Shown piece after piece: positions 31,840 to 44,344 of a stretch of DNA of 64,000 bases. Numbering within the stretch: the stretch's first letter is position 1; every line of letters starts with the position of its first letter. Both the position numbers and the translations under genes were made by a program. The notes below the pieces were generated by a model that saw only the letters and a list, made by a program, of their open reading frames with translations, ran no database searches and was not told the origin of the DNA. This DNA is from Symsagittifera roscoffensis (taxonomy: Eukaryota; Xenacoelomorpha; Acoela; Convolutidae). The stretch is from positions 57,668,759 through 57,732,758 of the forward strand of contig NC_087063.1 in NCBI RefSeq assembly GCF_963678635.1, read 5' to 3'.

Positions 31840-32325
31840 TAAATTCAACCCGCTGTTTTACATCACTTGATCGGAAGTTCAACGGAATGAAACGGAACAT
31901 CAAACATTAAGAGGAGCTGATATGGGTTTTCAAAGAAGAAAAACTGCAGAACTCTAACTCCAACTGTACTTGCTGTAATATGTAGATAATGATAACTGTT
32001 GTCGTACTCTCTTAATTCATCTAACATCATTCATATCAAGTGCGAATTCTTTATGTGAATTTCTGTGAACTTACTTTCTTTCATTCGATCAGCAATTTTG
32101 AAAATACTCGAATAGTTTTAAACAAGGAAACATTTTTAAATGGCACCATGTGAAGTTCATCTATCCTGATAGTAGAGATGAAATGGAACAAGAACATCTT
32201 TACAAAAATGCTGACGTTGACTATGAAAGCTAACCGGAGCTTAATTCAACTGTGCATCACCATCGGTAATGTGGCTTGTACATGAAATGATTTGGATGTA
32301 CTTTGTTTGCTGTGGTTCAACTAAA

Positions 32326-32432
32326 AATAAAATTTGCTCAGTAAAAAGCGATATGATGTGATGAAAAATTATGGAACTTGAATTGTCATGTTTACTCATG
32401 ACAAGCGTTTGCATTTGTACCGCAGAAATAAA
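32326..32432 (+). terminator. Candidate KDELR polyadenylation signals
   Basis: AATAAA occurs at 32,326-32,331 and 32,427-32,432, about 490 and 590 bp after the KDELR stop. Either would give a normal 3' UTR. Assignment is by position and motif only. Confidence 0.4.
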
Positions 32433-34266
32433 ACTTGCTAGCCTCGTAATTCATGCTCATTTAGGTTCAAAAATGACGTTTTCGATCAGTAATATAAAAA
32501 TATTTAATTATAATCTGCTTGATTTATAGCAGGGCTTAATGGAAGGAATTGAATCGATTATTCGGGAAAATATGTTTTCATTTGTATATTTCTTGTAAAA
32601 TATGGGTGCTCTTTCATTATTTAAATTAAATATAAATCCAATTCCGAAGTTTATTAATGCCTTAATTTTTTTGACCGCTCGTTATTTTGCTTTTACCCGT
32701 AAGAAAATTGGAAAGACCAAAGAGGTGAAGTTTTTAACGCGCCGAATATTTGCTGCTAATTGAATGTTAATTAAGTAATTAATTACATGGACTCGTCTCG
32801 TGAATGATGAAATGAGAAGCTTGCATTTTTCTTCACTATAAGTCTTTAAACTGACTCATAGATATTGTTGTTGTTGTGTCTAAAGCAGTGGTTGCGGTTA
32901 CCTACCCATTTTGTGTTTGACTCAGTCGATATATGATGTTTCTTATGCTATATTATTGGTATAAATTCAGTATTAAACTCATTGCTTTTTAAATATCACA
33001 TGGCTCTTTTTGCTAGCAGTTAAGATTTAATTATTTAAAATGCAGACATGGCTGTAAAAAGTGGCAGCAAATAAAAAATACATCACGGAGGGCAACTAGC
33101 AGACACGTCCTTATTATTTCGCGAACCATCTTTGTTTCAGTTTTACTGAAGCTAGTGAAAATATTCTGCTTGAAGTATGTTTAAACGGAAGTCCTACATG
33201 CGAAGTCTCTGAAATCCTTCAAATCTTGGCTTAATTAATTCCAGGGGCGAAGCTGGGATTTTCTCGAGGGGTAGTGGCGGATTTTCAAAAAAATTTCGAA
33301 CATTTTGACTTCGGTTTTTTAGGTCGACCAAAGAAGCAATTTTGGGCCATTTTTTCTGCGCCGCAGGCAAAATTTTGAAAAAACGGGTGTTTTTTGGGCT
33401 TTTTTGGAAAATTTGACCAATAAATTGCGTTTTTTCGGCGCGCGCTCCCCCTTCAAATTAAGTATATATCGCCAAAAATGAATATATCTCAAAATATTGC
33501 AAAGGTGGACCCTTTGGGTTAGCAGGGGGTCGAATCCCTGACGGAAAAACGTTCGAACCTTCCCCCCCCCCCTTAATCCGGCTCAGTGATAATAAGCCCG
33601 TCGCGTTGAGTCATATGCAATTTACTACAGTCGCAATTCATTGTTTCAGTCGCAAACTTCCTGAAAAGGAATCGATTTTTATCTCTTTAACAAATATTGA
33701 AAAGGAAATATGTTAGAAACAGATGGATAAAGATTTGAGATATTTGAAACAATCTTGCAACAATTGGTTTTCAGTTTTTGAGCTCAATTTCTTTAGCGAG
33801 TAGTTTAATATCTTGCGTTTTTCCGCTTTATTAGTTCGCCTCCTAAATTTTTTAGACGTTGTTCAAGAACTACCAGGAGGTTTAGTCAGTTTTAAGACAA
33901 GTAATTTTTAAACTCGGTGCGACATCGGAATCTCAAAATTAACTAACTCAAAGCGTAATTTCCAGTTGGCCGTCACAAAATTCATCATCTTATTTTTGTA
34001 GTTCCGGCAATTTAAAGTTCCTGTTTGCCATTTTACGTACTCCTTTGGAATGCAGCTTTGCTTTCGTTTAACTACCTGAAACTACATGCTGATTAGTTAG
34101 GATGATTCTAGACGCTAATTGTTCGTTTCCTGTAGTCGGCTTTTTCTTTGAATTATAGCGAAGCGAAGTGTATTTTTACGAGCTCTCTTTTTTCCAACCT
34201 AAGTCGCAAATGGTATATTTCCATTTCATAATATTTAAGCGTATTTTAATAGCATGTTAAATTCAG
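32433..34266. other. Intergenic, AT-rich, no gene seen
   Basis: No supported coding region. The stretch 33,243-33,590 begins with a CAGGGGCGAAGCTGGGA phrase and ends in a C-run with a related but poor inverse; it may be an old hAT-like fragment, not firmly supported. Confidence 0.4.
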
Positions 34267-34762
34267 ACTTGTTAACGGGCCGCCATAATTGAGGCCCGGC
34301 CCGGTCCGGCCCGATATAATTAAAGTCGACCCCATTAGCGGCCCGATAAACAGGGAATTTATTAAATATTGGCCCGTTGGGGCCCGTTGCTGCTTTTTTG
34401 GTAAAAAACGAATTTGTTTCAAAACAATTTTAATTAATTGTTTTACTTATTCATGAAGACCTTTTTTAAAAGCCATGGCTTTTTGGCATGAATGAAAACG
34501 ACAGAGTCTTCTTCCCCAAATGCAAAGATTTCGTGCTTCGTGTCACGTCGAAATTGTTTCTGCAGTGAATCGGCAGTGAACGTAGTAGTCATGTTGTTTA
34601 GCACACTGCAAGCTCTACAGTGCGCACTGAAACATAAAATTGGTTAGTCAATAAAAGTAAGACCCGTTGGGGCCCGTTGACACAAGTGAAAACCTCGGCC
34701 CGGCCCGGCCCGGCCCGGCCCGGCCCGTTGAGGCCCACGGGCAGCCCGGCCCGTTGACAAGT
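34267..34762. repeat. GGCCC-rich non-coding element with terminal inverted repeats
   Basis: A ~500-bp block begins ACTTGTTAACGGGCC and ends GGCCCGTTGACAAGT, inverted with one mismatch over 15 bp. Just inside each end lie runs of GGCCC/GGCCCGTTG; the interior is AT-rich. This looks like a small non-autonomous transposon with extremely GC-rich ends in an AT-rich genome. No target duplication could be settled. Confidence 0.6.
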
Positions 34763-35636
34763 ATGGTTCAATTTACACCACGTTCTAAGGCATTCGAAAG
34801 TTTCAGTGGGTGGATTTTTGATTTATTTGATTTTCCATTTGTTCATTTTCTCAAATAATAAAGGTAAAAATCTGAGATCAACTCTTCAGCTAAAGAACAA
34901 AACATTGGGATCTCTCCTTCTAAAGCGGCTCTTCCCTAAACTCGGCAGAAAAAAGTTAAGGCCTCAAACAAGTCCATTTTTTGACATTTTGGTTAATTCT
35001 TAAATTTTTCCGACGTTTCTCAAAAACTACCTTGCCAAATCGGAGAATAAAAATTCAACCGAAGCAAAAAAACATAGTATGCAAGTTTTCCCTGCGCAAG
35101 CGGCTATGCGCTGTGTTTTGAAAAAAATGGCCCTAGAAAATGTACAGTTTTTGAAACTTTGTCCGTTTTTTGGAAACTTCTTTTTTTCTTCAAAAACTAC
35201 CCTGTTAATTCTGAGTTTGATATTTTAATCAAATAAGCTTCGTGCTTAGATTTTTTGTATGTAATCTGTTTTGCCTTATTTTTTTTGTAGAAAGGCCGAT
35301 ATAGACACCGGAAAAATGTTTTTTTTTTAAGTTGTTACTGTTTTTTTTAAAGAAATTTCAGCACTGTTCTTGAAAGCTACTAGCTAAAGCCAATATTAAG
35401 GATTCAATCTAAAAATTAGGGTGCGGAAATCTTCCCTGCATACGAAACTATTCCCATGCTTTAGAAGAGAAAGTTTTGTGAATTTAGGAAAAGCCAACTT
35501 TTTCAATTTTTGATCGTTGTTTTTGGAATCTTTTTCAATTTTTTTCCGAAATTTACCCAGCCAAATCTGAGATAAAGAATTCAGTTGAAAAATCGTATAG
35601 TAGTTTTTTTTCTGTAATTATGCAGCTAATCCACTA
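34763..35636. other. Intergenic, AT-rich, no gene seen
   Basis: Contains similar phrases about 200 bp apart (aaactac with ctgag or tctgagat nearby), perhaps degenerate repeats. No coding potential. Confidence 0.4.
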
Positions 35637-36368
35637 CAGTGCTGATTTAAATTAACCGGACAAAACGCGTTTAACCTGAAATTTAAAACGCCTTTTTTTC
35701 TCAAATTGGATTGAGCTTAGTCGAAAACTTATGAGGACAAAACTTGCTTAAAATTTTAGCAGAATTAATATGGTGTAATTGTTTTGCGAAATTCGGGCCC
35801 TAAATTTTACCCCAAAAATGGGTCATTTTAGCTTTTCTGAGTTATTCAAAAACTACGCCAAAAATAACAAGTCGATCACAGACATAATTATGTCAGAGTG
35901 AGCCCCTTACGTAGCCCAACAAACTATAAGAAGGGTATATTCTCCAAAACATTGTATAAGTTAATTTATTTTTGTTTGATAGACAAAAAAGATCGTTTTT
36001 GTTACATAAAATACCAACTTTTTATTTAAAAACAATTTTTAAACAATTTGCAAATTTTTTTGGAGAATATAGCCTTCTTAAAGTTTGTTGAGCTACGTGA
36101 GGGGCTCACTTTGACATAATTATGTCTGTGATCGACTTGTTATTTTCGGCGTAATTTTTGAATAACTCAGAAAAGCCAAAATGACCCATTTTGCGGTAAA
36201 ATTTTGGGCCTGAATTTCGCAAAACAAATTATACCATATTAATTCTGCTAAAATTTTAAGCGAGTTTTGTCCTCATAAACTTTCACCTAAGCTCAACCCA
36301 TTTTGAGAAAAACGCGTTTTAAATTTCAAGTTTAACGCGTTTTGTCCGGTTAATTTAAATCAGCACTG
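35637..36368. mobile_element. Tc1/mariner-like foldback MITE (732 bp)
   Basis: Starts CAGTGCTG and ends CAGCACTG, flanked on both sides by TA (35,635-35,636 and 36,369-36,370), the target duplication of Tc1/mariner transposons. The arms extend about 320 bp inward (to about 35,955 and from about 36,060), roughly 90% complementary by eye, around a ~105-bp AT-rich centre. No transposase ORF, so it is non-autonomous. The terminal CAGTGCTG resembles Tc1-type ends. Confidence 0.85.
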
Positions 36369-36370
36369 TA

Positions 36371-39300
36371 TTTAAGCAGAAAAATTACTAGGGTTTTGCG
36401 TTAGGTCATTTTTTGAAACTTTCAAAGTTACGCATTTCGGTATCAGTATGAAATATGATCAAAATATTAAAACATGTAAATCTAGCACAAGCTGGGCAAC
36501 TATATTTACTTCCAAGCGTCCGTGGCGCAATTGCGCGGATATGGAAATCCTAATCAACCGGTAGGAGATCCAAATCCGGAATTTTGAAATAGTTACAGTT
36601 TTTTTGGTCGAGTTTTTCCTACATCGCATTGATAATCTGATATAAACTGCAGCTGTTTTATTGGTTGCTAGTGTTAGTAAAACGAAAAGCAAACACAAGC
36701 GAGATGTAAGAACGTGTTACTCCTAAGCCTTGCAAAAAAATTTCTTAAGGTGTCTTTTCAACCTTTTTCATTGTTTCACTTTCTTTTGCTTGTTTAGAGA
36801 TCTTTTTTTGCCTTTTCCTCGCTTGTGTTTGCGAAGCCCAGCTTTGCTTCTGTGTATTTCTTGCATGCTCAAAACACTTCTTCACAATTTTTGAAAAGTG
36901 CAACTTTTCTTCGTGTTTTTTGTGAGTACAATTAGCCTTAAAAGCGGAGAAAAAGTTATAAAATAAATAAAGTCCGTTTTTTGCTTGTTTCAAAAATACT
37001 TACTTTTCTACGTTTTCTTGATTTCTCAATTGTCTGTTGTTGTAAAATTTTGATTAAACTAAAGTCAACTGTGATTCTAAGCAGTGATAAAATGTCTAAC
37101 GTTCTCATTGAAAATAGAGGCCCCTCTTATTAAAATCTTTTTTTTTGTTTTTGCGCAGTTTCCAAATTTAGCGCAATTTTGATTAATAAAAAAACTTTGG
37201 CTGATTGTTTTCTTTTTGCTTATTAATTTTCTGAGATTTTTAAAAAATTTTAAAAACTGTTTACGCGTTATAAAAATTGTAGATGTTTACCAATTGCAGA
37301 TGTTCCTAGCAAAAAAAAGTTTATTTCTAAAAAAAATTGCTCTTCCAAAGTGTATCGTCTGTTTTTATTTTTGGGGCACTCAGAACTGTCCATAAAAACT
37401 AACGCTATACTACCGACTCAATTTATGTTTGAGGGTGGTCGGATTAATATTTCTGAGAGAAGAAATCTAAAGTAAAAAAGCAGATCACCGCATCAAAATT
37501 ATTATAAATTTCAAGCCTCATTTCGTACATTTATATATATGTAAATCTATATTTTTGTTTGTTCAATTTATGCGGCAACAACTTGTTTAGTTTCGATTTG
37601 TTCTTTGAGAAAAGTTCTTCCGACCACCTTCAAAAAAATTGGGCCGGAGGTTAGCGTTAAGTTTTTTGGCAGTTCTGACTGGCCCAATATAATTTGGTCA
37701 AGTTTCCTGTCGTAATTTGGGTTTGCAATGGTGTTCAAAACTTTTTTGAATAATCAAAAAAATGTAAGTTTTTTAGGTTGTGTGGCTGTTTAAATTTGCT
37801 ATAGCGAAGTCTAAAGCACGCCTAGTTTTACCTGTTTGCGGTTTAGTTTTGCTTCAGGTTAAATTCAGTTTCATTTGGCGAAGGGAGCATTTTACGCTCT
37901 CCAATAACAAAAGTGCGAAGAATTGGATGATTTTGTTTCAAAAAATGGTTTTAATAATCATAATTACCATCAGAATAAAACAAAAAATTAGATCCAGTTT
38001 CTCAAAATAAGAATATTTGGAAACAGTTCTAAACAAGTATTTATAAACCAATTATTTTATTGATAAAATAATCTCTATAAAATATTACTAACTAACCAAT
38101 CATATTCATCACTAACATTGACACCTACTTGTAAGTGCTGAAACTACTTGTAGTTTTAGCACAAGAACAGTTTGAAAAAATCTTAGACTACAGCCGTTCT
38201 CCTTCTGGATAAACTCCAAGAACTAACTCGTAATTACTAGTGTACTCTAGATCTATTGAGACTAGAAGATATAAGATTAAGATTAAGATTGGTATTAGAC
38301 TAAGAAGTTACACGAATCTATCCGGCCGAAATTAAGATAGCGTGACGAACAGACGGTGTACCTTATCTGAAATTACTCTATGAGTACAAAACCTCGTACA
38401 TAACTCAAATTCTTGAAAAATTAAAGAGCTTTAAAGCATCATATCTTTTTTTTTCGACAGTTGCTTCCTTGAGAGCATTGACGCTTTTCGAACTGTCTGT
38501 TGGCTATGTTTTTTCGACCTATTTTGCTATTTTGTAAAGCTTGACTCTTGTTGACTCATGAAAATGATTGAAATTTTAGAAAAGTTCGAAAAGAAAACAT
38601 CAATAAATTTTTTTGCAAAGTTTCGAAACAATTTTCTAACGTTTTTCTTGCTATGATCATCTATTTCAAAAAATTCGGTGATTTTTTAACAACAATCAGT
38701 TACTGTTGTCACAAAATTCAAATTCAATTCCTATGTTTTTCCATTGTTACCTTAAAATACATTTTCACATGAACTTATGAGAGATCTGTGAAAATGTATT
38801 TTAAGGTATGTTCGTTCCATCTTGCCAGATTTTGGTCGCAAATTTCTCGGAAAAGGAATCGATTAACCTCTATTTGATTTCAATGACGCACAATAAGAAA
38901 TACTTGATTTAGAAGCAAAAAGTAACAAAACTTTTAATTAAAAAATAAATTCTCTTTATGCGCGCAAAGGCTTTATAAGCTAGTTTTGCATGGATTGGAG
39001 TTAATGCTAGTTACGCTGTTTGAGATCTGAGGTTCGTACTGTGTTTCCATGTGGGCTGAAAACAACTTGATCTACGTGTGACGCCAGTAGAGTTTGCAAT
39101 ATGCCCGAAAAGCTAACTTCCAGTTTCGACATCAATCATGTTCCAGATGCGAAGAATAATCTTAACTGAAGTCAGAAATAGATCTAATATTGTTCATGTC
39201 AAACATTAAACTCGGTCAAACAACGTGCTATGATCGCGACGCTGAGTCTTTAGCCCGCTTTTCTTTCGAGATCAGACCCCGCAGTCAACAAACGTGGGGC

Positions 39301-40493
39301 CCAAATTGTATATTTTCACACACATTTGACGCCATTTTAGCCCCAAACAATCACCGATTCAAACCCATTTGAAGATTACTTTTAACCATTTTAACCATTT
39401 ACTTCGAAACATGTTGCCATAAACCAAAAAGCAATTTTTGCCTCTTTCTTAACTGCTCGCTTTTAACAACCTTGGCTGAGAGCTGTAATGAGGGTAATGA
39501 ACTAGTTATTGAAACTAAACTTTCGAATGGAGTAAATGAATAAATGACTCGAGGGCAGGAAATAAGTCAGAAGCGAAAGGAAAACTAAATAACCAGAAAA
39601 AAATCCACAGAGCGAGCTTATTTATTACAACTTTGTTTACTTTAGTTATATTTTCAATGTGCTCAAGTTTCCTGAAGTAAGTTGAGTACCTTATGGAGTC
39701 TTAAAATCGAATTAAGCGATATTTTCATGGCGTTAATTTGACCACGAAAACAAAAACTTTGTTTGGAATAGAATAGAGCCCATTTAAACTCAATTTTCAA
39801 TTTCTCTTCACGCTTAGTTAGCCCAGATCCTTAGAAGGTCAAAATGTCCAATGTTTTTACGTTTCGCACAATTCTGGTGTTATTTGTAACAAGTTTCGAT
39901 CAAATAAGTTATCTATCGAAGTACTAGTTTAAACTAACGCCCGATGGTTATTTTAGACTATATGTACATACTTAGCATACATACCCTCTGCGACTAGAGG
40001 TGTTTAATGTTATTTCAGGGGTACTTTAAACTCTCATGTTCTGACTTCTGAACATTATTTTCTTTCTTTCTCGTTTAATATTCAAAAGCATATCAATTAT
40101 TTCGAGTGCTCTCAAACCACATTCGAGTGCATTTAAATCAGAAGAACTTTAAATGAGTTAACCAATATTGATCTCGTGCTGAAATTCTTAATCGATTCTT
40201 GCATCTTATGCCTTTTTTCATCTCATAAATGGTAACTTACCAAATCTGAGCTTTATTTGGCTCGATTTTCAATCTAAATTTGTAGATCAATTATCTGTAC
40301 ACAATAATGACGTGAAGAATTTTCAAGCTAAAAAAACGTGTTAAATGCAATTTTACGCACGTAATATCTCATCTGTGCTTTTGAGTAATGCATATATATT
40401 TAAAAGAGCGAAGTTTTGGTTGATTTTTGTACAGTTTAAGAATGTATGATCAGTTTAATGGCTTGCAAAAATTTACTTAAATAATGTTTGAAA
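36371..40493. other. Intergenic region upstream of Caskin
   Basis: AT-rich with no supported gene; short open frames here lack any family feature. Includes the hairpin at 38,748-38,808. Caskin promoter and 5' UTR elements must lie in the last part but cannot be pinpointed. A possible acceptor (TTTTTGTACAG) ends near 40,435, about 60 bp before the Caskin ATG. Confidence 0.4.
38748..38808. repeat. Perfect 22-bp inverted repeat, 17-bp loop
   Basis: Arms 38,748-38,769 and 38,787-38,808 are exact reverse complements (taccttaaaatacattttcaca). Could be a MITE relic or a hairpin RNA; nothing further visible. Confidence 0.7.
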
Positions 40494-43391
40494 ATGAGTC
40501 CTCGCGATTTATACACGGCTGTGACTTACCAAAATCAGGCTGCCGTTGAAAAAATCATTCGCAAACTTCAGGCAAAATCCCATCATGGAATCGCAAAAAG
40601 CCGTAAGCTTTATTATCGAGATGAAAACGGCTTAACGGCGCTTCACAAAGCCGCACTCACAGGACAATATGAAGTTTTAAAACTTCTTTTGACCTTTAAC
40701 CTCGACTTGAACTTAAGCGACGTTACAGGCCATACCGCTCTTCATTACGCTGCTTACAGTGGGATAGACGCCTCAATATATCTTCTAGCGAAGTATGGGG
40801 CTAACATAAACGCTCAAGATGAAGAGGGTCAAACTTCCTTACACATTGCATCAAGAGACGGCCATGCGCATGTGTGTACTGCTCTGCTCAAATGTGGCGC
40901 CCAATTATTAATCCGAGACAAGTCTGGGAAAACAGCGATAGAAACAGCTGCGGAATCCGGGAAAGATCAGGTACTTAAAATTTGTCTGCAAAATCCAGAG
41001 TCGAAAAATATTCTCAACGGTCGCCAGAAGCGGTTCGGCGAAGACGAGATTTCTCGTTCAGGCTCGATTACGAGAAAAAGAAGTTCGGCAAACGACGAAT
41101 TCGCAAACCTCTCGCCATTACAACTCGCAATTCTAAATGGCCACGCTGACTGCATACAAACTTTGATTCAGTTCGGATGTGATATCAACCAAGAAAACTC
41201 CTCGGGAACTGCGCTACACGATGCAGCATTAAGCGGGAAGTTGAAAATTGTTCAACTTTTGGTTCAAAACGGTGCTGATGTTTTCAAGACGAATCAAAAG
41301 GGGGAAACGCCACTGGATAAATTGAACAAATATGTTAGCCATGGCGGATGCGCAGATGTGAAACAATACCTCCACGAATGCATGACATCTCTGAAAGCTC
41401 GCGTGATAAAAAAACACGACATAATTCCAAACTCCAGTCACTTAATTTTGAGCGTTGGGGATATTGTCACAATATTGGAGCAAAACCCTTCTGGTATTTG
41501 GAAGGGTGTCATCAACAAGAGAAGCGGCTATTTTCCAAAAGAGTGTGTGGAAATAATGCCAAGGTCTCTTGGGAACCCAAAACGAAAACCCTCCATTTCA
41601 GAATCAACAAAGAGAGTTCAGCCTGAAAGACATTCGAACCCGCAAAGTCTTATGGGAACCAATTATATAACAGTTGACGTAAGTTCGCTCGAAGAGCAAA
41701 AAAGAATAAGCTCTGATTGGATGCACGAAAGCTTTGGAAGTTCTAAAAAATTTCCAAATGTCCCGAGCAGTCTTGATTTTGAGCGGTTCAAAATGCCAAT
41801 GAAAACAGCAAACTCACAATCGTCAAAATTTGATCAAAACCAGCAGCATGCTGAGTTTTCCAATGGCGATGTGTCGCATTACGACAAAGCGTCCGATAGT
41901 TGCGAAATATTAAATGAAGAAGCCAACAAAATATTATACTCACTGTCACATCATTCTGCTTTTTCGAAGGCCAATGAAATTGAAGCTTTGGAGCGACTAT
42001 TTCAGGAGGCTGATTTGAAAAAGTTTCCTAGGGTCTTCATCGAATGTGGTTACGACAGTTATACAGCGGTGCGAATGTCGAGCGCCGACTTAGCTGCAGT
42101 TGGGGTTACGAATCCAAACCAACGTCGCAGGATTGTCGAGATTTTTCAAGTCTTCGGGAACCACATTCCGGCACCGCGACAGTTCCATGAAGCTCCGGAA
42201 ACGGTTTCACAATTTTTGGAGGGGATAAATTTGTCCCAATATACAGATTTATTTGTGAAATCTGAATTTATCTCCCTTGAAGAACTTTCAAAAGCAACTA
42301 TGGAAGATTTAATGGAAATCGGAATAGACAAGCAAGGACATCAAAAACGAATTCTGATTTATTTAAAAATGGTATTTTCTTCACTTAGAAAAGAACCAGA
42401 TTTCAACAGTGATTTTATGAGCATGAGTACTGATATGTTTTTGGACTCGCTGTCACCGAGCAACCAGTACGCCAGCATTGACCTTGAAAGTCCTTCTTAC
42501 GACAGTTTCGATTCTCCAGTCAATGAAATTCAATCTCAATTTGAACCCATAACCGAGTCAAATAACTTGTCTAAAGGCATTTCTGCGAAACGAAATGACA
42601 GATTTGACGTAGAAGATGATTCGGGAAATTATACCATGGAAGAAGACAACAATAACTCACCGGATACCATAAATGGAAGTACTGAAACGCTCACTAGCAA
42701 TGACCAAATCCATATATCACCACCACAAGCTACGTCAAGGCAATCATCAGGTATTTCGCCATCATGTGTGAACAAATTTCAGCCACTGCATCTATCTGTA
42801 CAATCAACTGAAGATATGCGGAACTCTCCTGATATTTTCTCAAAAATATCAGTTTACCCAGGTCATTCTTTGAAGCGAACAGGTGCACCAAAAATTCCTC
42901 ATCAAGGAGGGGTTCACTTGTCGATCGACCCGGTTACGAAGCAACCATATCTTGTAACTCAGGGTCCGGGACAGAGACTCTCACAGCATCACGGGGTACC
43001 CCCAAACAGGGATAACAATACTTTGTTCACTCATCGACAAGATTCCTTCATACCACCTTCGCTACCATCTTTGCGTAACAACCAAAGCACCCCTCTAAAA
43101 TTCACTGCCTCGAGAAACGTCCCCGAAATGGAACAGAAAAATGGGGGATTCAAACCCCCGGAAAAAATGAACCTAAACTCGGCTTCTTTCAATGAGGCGA
43201 TGAAAGGTATGAAAATCACACGGACGGAATCGGTCGGGAGTCTCGAATCAGAAGATCCCTATGTTCAAATACCTCCTCCACCCCCCTTGAGACTGAAAAC
43301 TCCTCCCTCAGACGCGCCCTATTTGTTCAATCTAGCCAAAAAAGATTTAAATGGTCAGATCAGTAATTTTACTCCGCAACAACAGTCATGA
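40494..43391 (+). CDS. CASKIN: Caskin-type scaffold: ankyrin repeats, SH3, two SAM domains (965 aa)
   Basis: Caskins are cytoplasmic scaffolds at synapses and junctions; vertebrate Caskin1 binds CASK and its SAM domains polymerise. Ankyrin repeats span about residues 43-290 (for example GLTALHKAALTGQYEVLKLL, GHTALHYAAYSG, GQTSLHIASRDGH). An SH3 domain lies at about 300-356 (SVGDIVTILEQNPSGIWKG, RSGYFPKECVEIM), two SAM domains at about 493-558 and 568-632, then a disordered, Pro- and Ser-rich tail with PPPPPLRLKTPP near the end. The order ANK-SH3-SAM-SAM is diagnostic. The start is ATG at 40,494; the in-frame TTG six bases earlier is unlikely. The 2.9-kb reading frame has no intron, unlike vertebrate orthologues. 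It is shorter than human Caskin1 or 2 because the tail is shorter. Confidence 0.93.
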   Translation: MSPRDLYTAVTYQNQAAVEKIIRKLQAKSHHGIAKSRKLYYRDENGLTALHKAALTGQYEVLKLLLTFNLDLNLSDVTGHTALHYAAYSGIDASIYLLAKYGANINAQDEEGQTSLHIASRDGHAHVCTALLKCGAQLLIRDKSGKTAIETAAESGKDQVLKICLQNPESKNILNGRQKRFGEDEISRSGSITRKRSSANDEFANLSPLQLAILNGHADCIQTLIQFGCDINQENSSGTALHDAALSGKLKIVQLLVQNGADVFKTNQKGETPLDKLNKYVSHGGCADVKQYLHECMTSLKARVIKKHDIIPNSSHLILSVGDIVTILEQNPSGIWKGVINKRSGYFPKECVEIMPRSLGNPKRKPSISESTKRVQPERHSNPQSLMGTNYITVDVSSLEEQKRISSDWMHESFGSSKKFPNVPSSLDFERFKMPMKTANSQSSKFDQNQQHAEFSNGDVSHYDKASDSCEILNEEANKILYSLSHHSAFSKANEIEALERLFQEADLKKFPRVFIECGYDSYTAVRMSSADLAAVGVTNPNQRRRIVEIFQVFGNHIPAPRQFHEAPETVSQFLEGINLSQYTDLFVKSEFISLEELSKATMEDLMEIGIDKQGHQKRILIYLKMVFSSLRKEPDFNSDFMSMSTDMFLDSLSPSNQYASIDLESPSYDSFDSPVNEIQSQFEPITESNNLSKGISAKRNDRFDVEDDSGNYTMEEDNNNSPDTINGSTETLTSNDQIHISPPQATSRQSSGISPSCVNKFQPLHLSVQSTEDMRNSPDIFSKISVYPGHSLKRTGAPKIPHQGGVHLSIDPVTKQPYLVTQGPGQRLSQHHGVPPNRDNNTLFTHRQDSFIPPSLPSLRNNQSTPLKFTASRNVPEMEQKNGGFKPPEKMNLNSASFNEAMKGMKITRTESVGSLESEDPYVQIPPPPPLRLKTPPSDAPYLFNLAKKDLNGQISNFTPQQQS

Positions 43392-44344
43392 AATATTTCT
43401 AGATTCGTTTGTTCACCAGGGCTTTAAAAATACTAAATTGTTAGTTTTGGATCAAAGTCTTAAAAAGTTCAACATTTGCACTTAATGTATCAAATTTAGT
43501 TTAAATCGAAACTTGTTTTTATGATAAGTCCGTATTTAACTTTATTCGTGCTTTTGCGGGTTCCACCGAATTTATCCCATTACTGTACTAGAAAGATTTG
43601 ATTTTCGAAAACTTTGACCTCTAGCTAATATCAGTGTTAGGTCGTCCGAGCGTTCCGGTCACGCGTTGAAGGCGTTCTTCCTACAAGGAAAACGGCGAGG
43701 AACTAAGATTTCAGGTGTATTTTACCACACAAATCCAGGTACCACAAAGACACGCTCTAGGAAGTTGTAGGATATAGCCTTTTTCAAGTCCAAACCGTTC
43801 GATTCGGTTGAAATAAAAAGAACTTTTTAAACTTTTTTTTTATTTCGATAAAAGTCAGCATGAATATTTACTGCTGTTACACTGAAAAGGTCATTCAGAC
43901 GGACGATTATATATTCTGTGTCCAAAATCACTTTACGCACAACAAACAATTCATACGTCATTTGAGCTATTGCTAGATAATTACCCTAATTTGCTCCCTT
44001 CCCCTCACAAAAAGAATGAAACGAAACCATAAAATTATCGTTTTAATTCACAAAATTTTGTTTCCAATGGTGCTTGTTGTGGAAATTTTCTGGGCTAAAT
44101 GCTGCTCTTGATTTTAAGTTGCTCTTGATTTTAAGTATATTTGCTGCCTCTAGTTTGGAAATATTCAGATCATTTTTGTGGCCTCTACTCAAATTAAACC
44201 AGTTTTTCGCTACTCTAGTTATCGGCTTTCTGCATAGTACTTACGCTGCGCGAACAAAAATTGTGAAATAGAATAACTGATTGCATGAAATTTTTAAGCC
44301 GCATTCATATGACAAAAAGAACAAAAATTCTGCAACTTTGTCGT
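43392..44344 (+). other. Caskin 3' flank and spacer before the second LTR element
   Basis: Non-coding. AATAAA at 43,812-43,817 is a candidate Caskin polyadenylation signal, about 420 bp after the stop. Nothing else recognised. Confidence 0.45.
43812..43817 (+). terminator. Candidate Caskin polyadenylation signal
   Basis: AATAAA about 420 bp after the Caskin stop codon. Motif and position only. Confidence 0.4.

Noticed and set aside
33129-33180. Possible KDELR last exon after TTTGTTTCAG
   Set aside because: It would read VLLKLVKIFC, which does not match the family end; 31,805-31,839 fits in phase, length and sequence.
33243-33590. hAT-like MITE starting CAGGGGCGAAGCTGGGA
   Set aside because: The far end does not contain a convincing inverted copy and no target duplication is seen.
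33640-33692. Another possible KDELR last exon (VANFLKRNRFLSL)
   Set aside because: Poor match, and a similar sequence occurs again near 38,835, so it belongs to a repeat.
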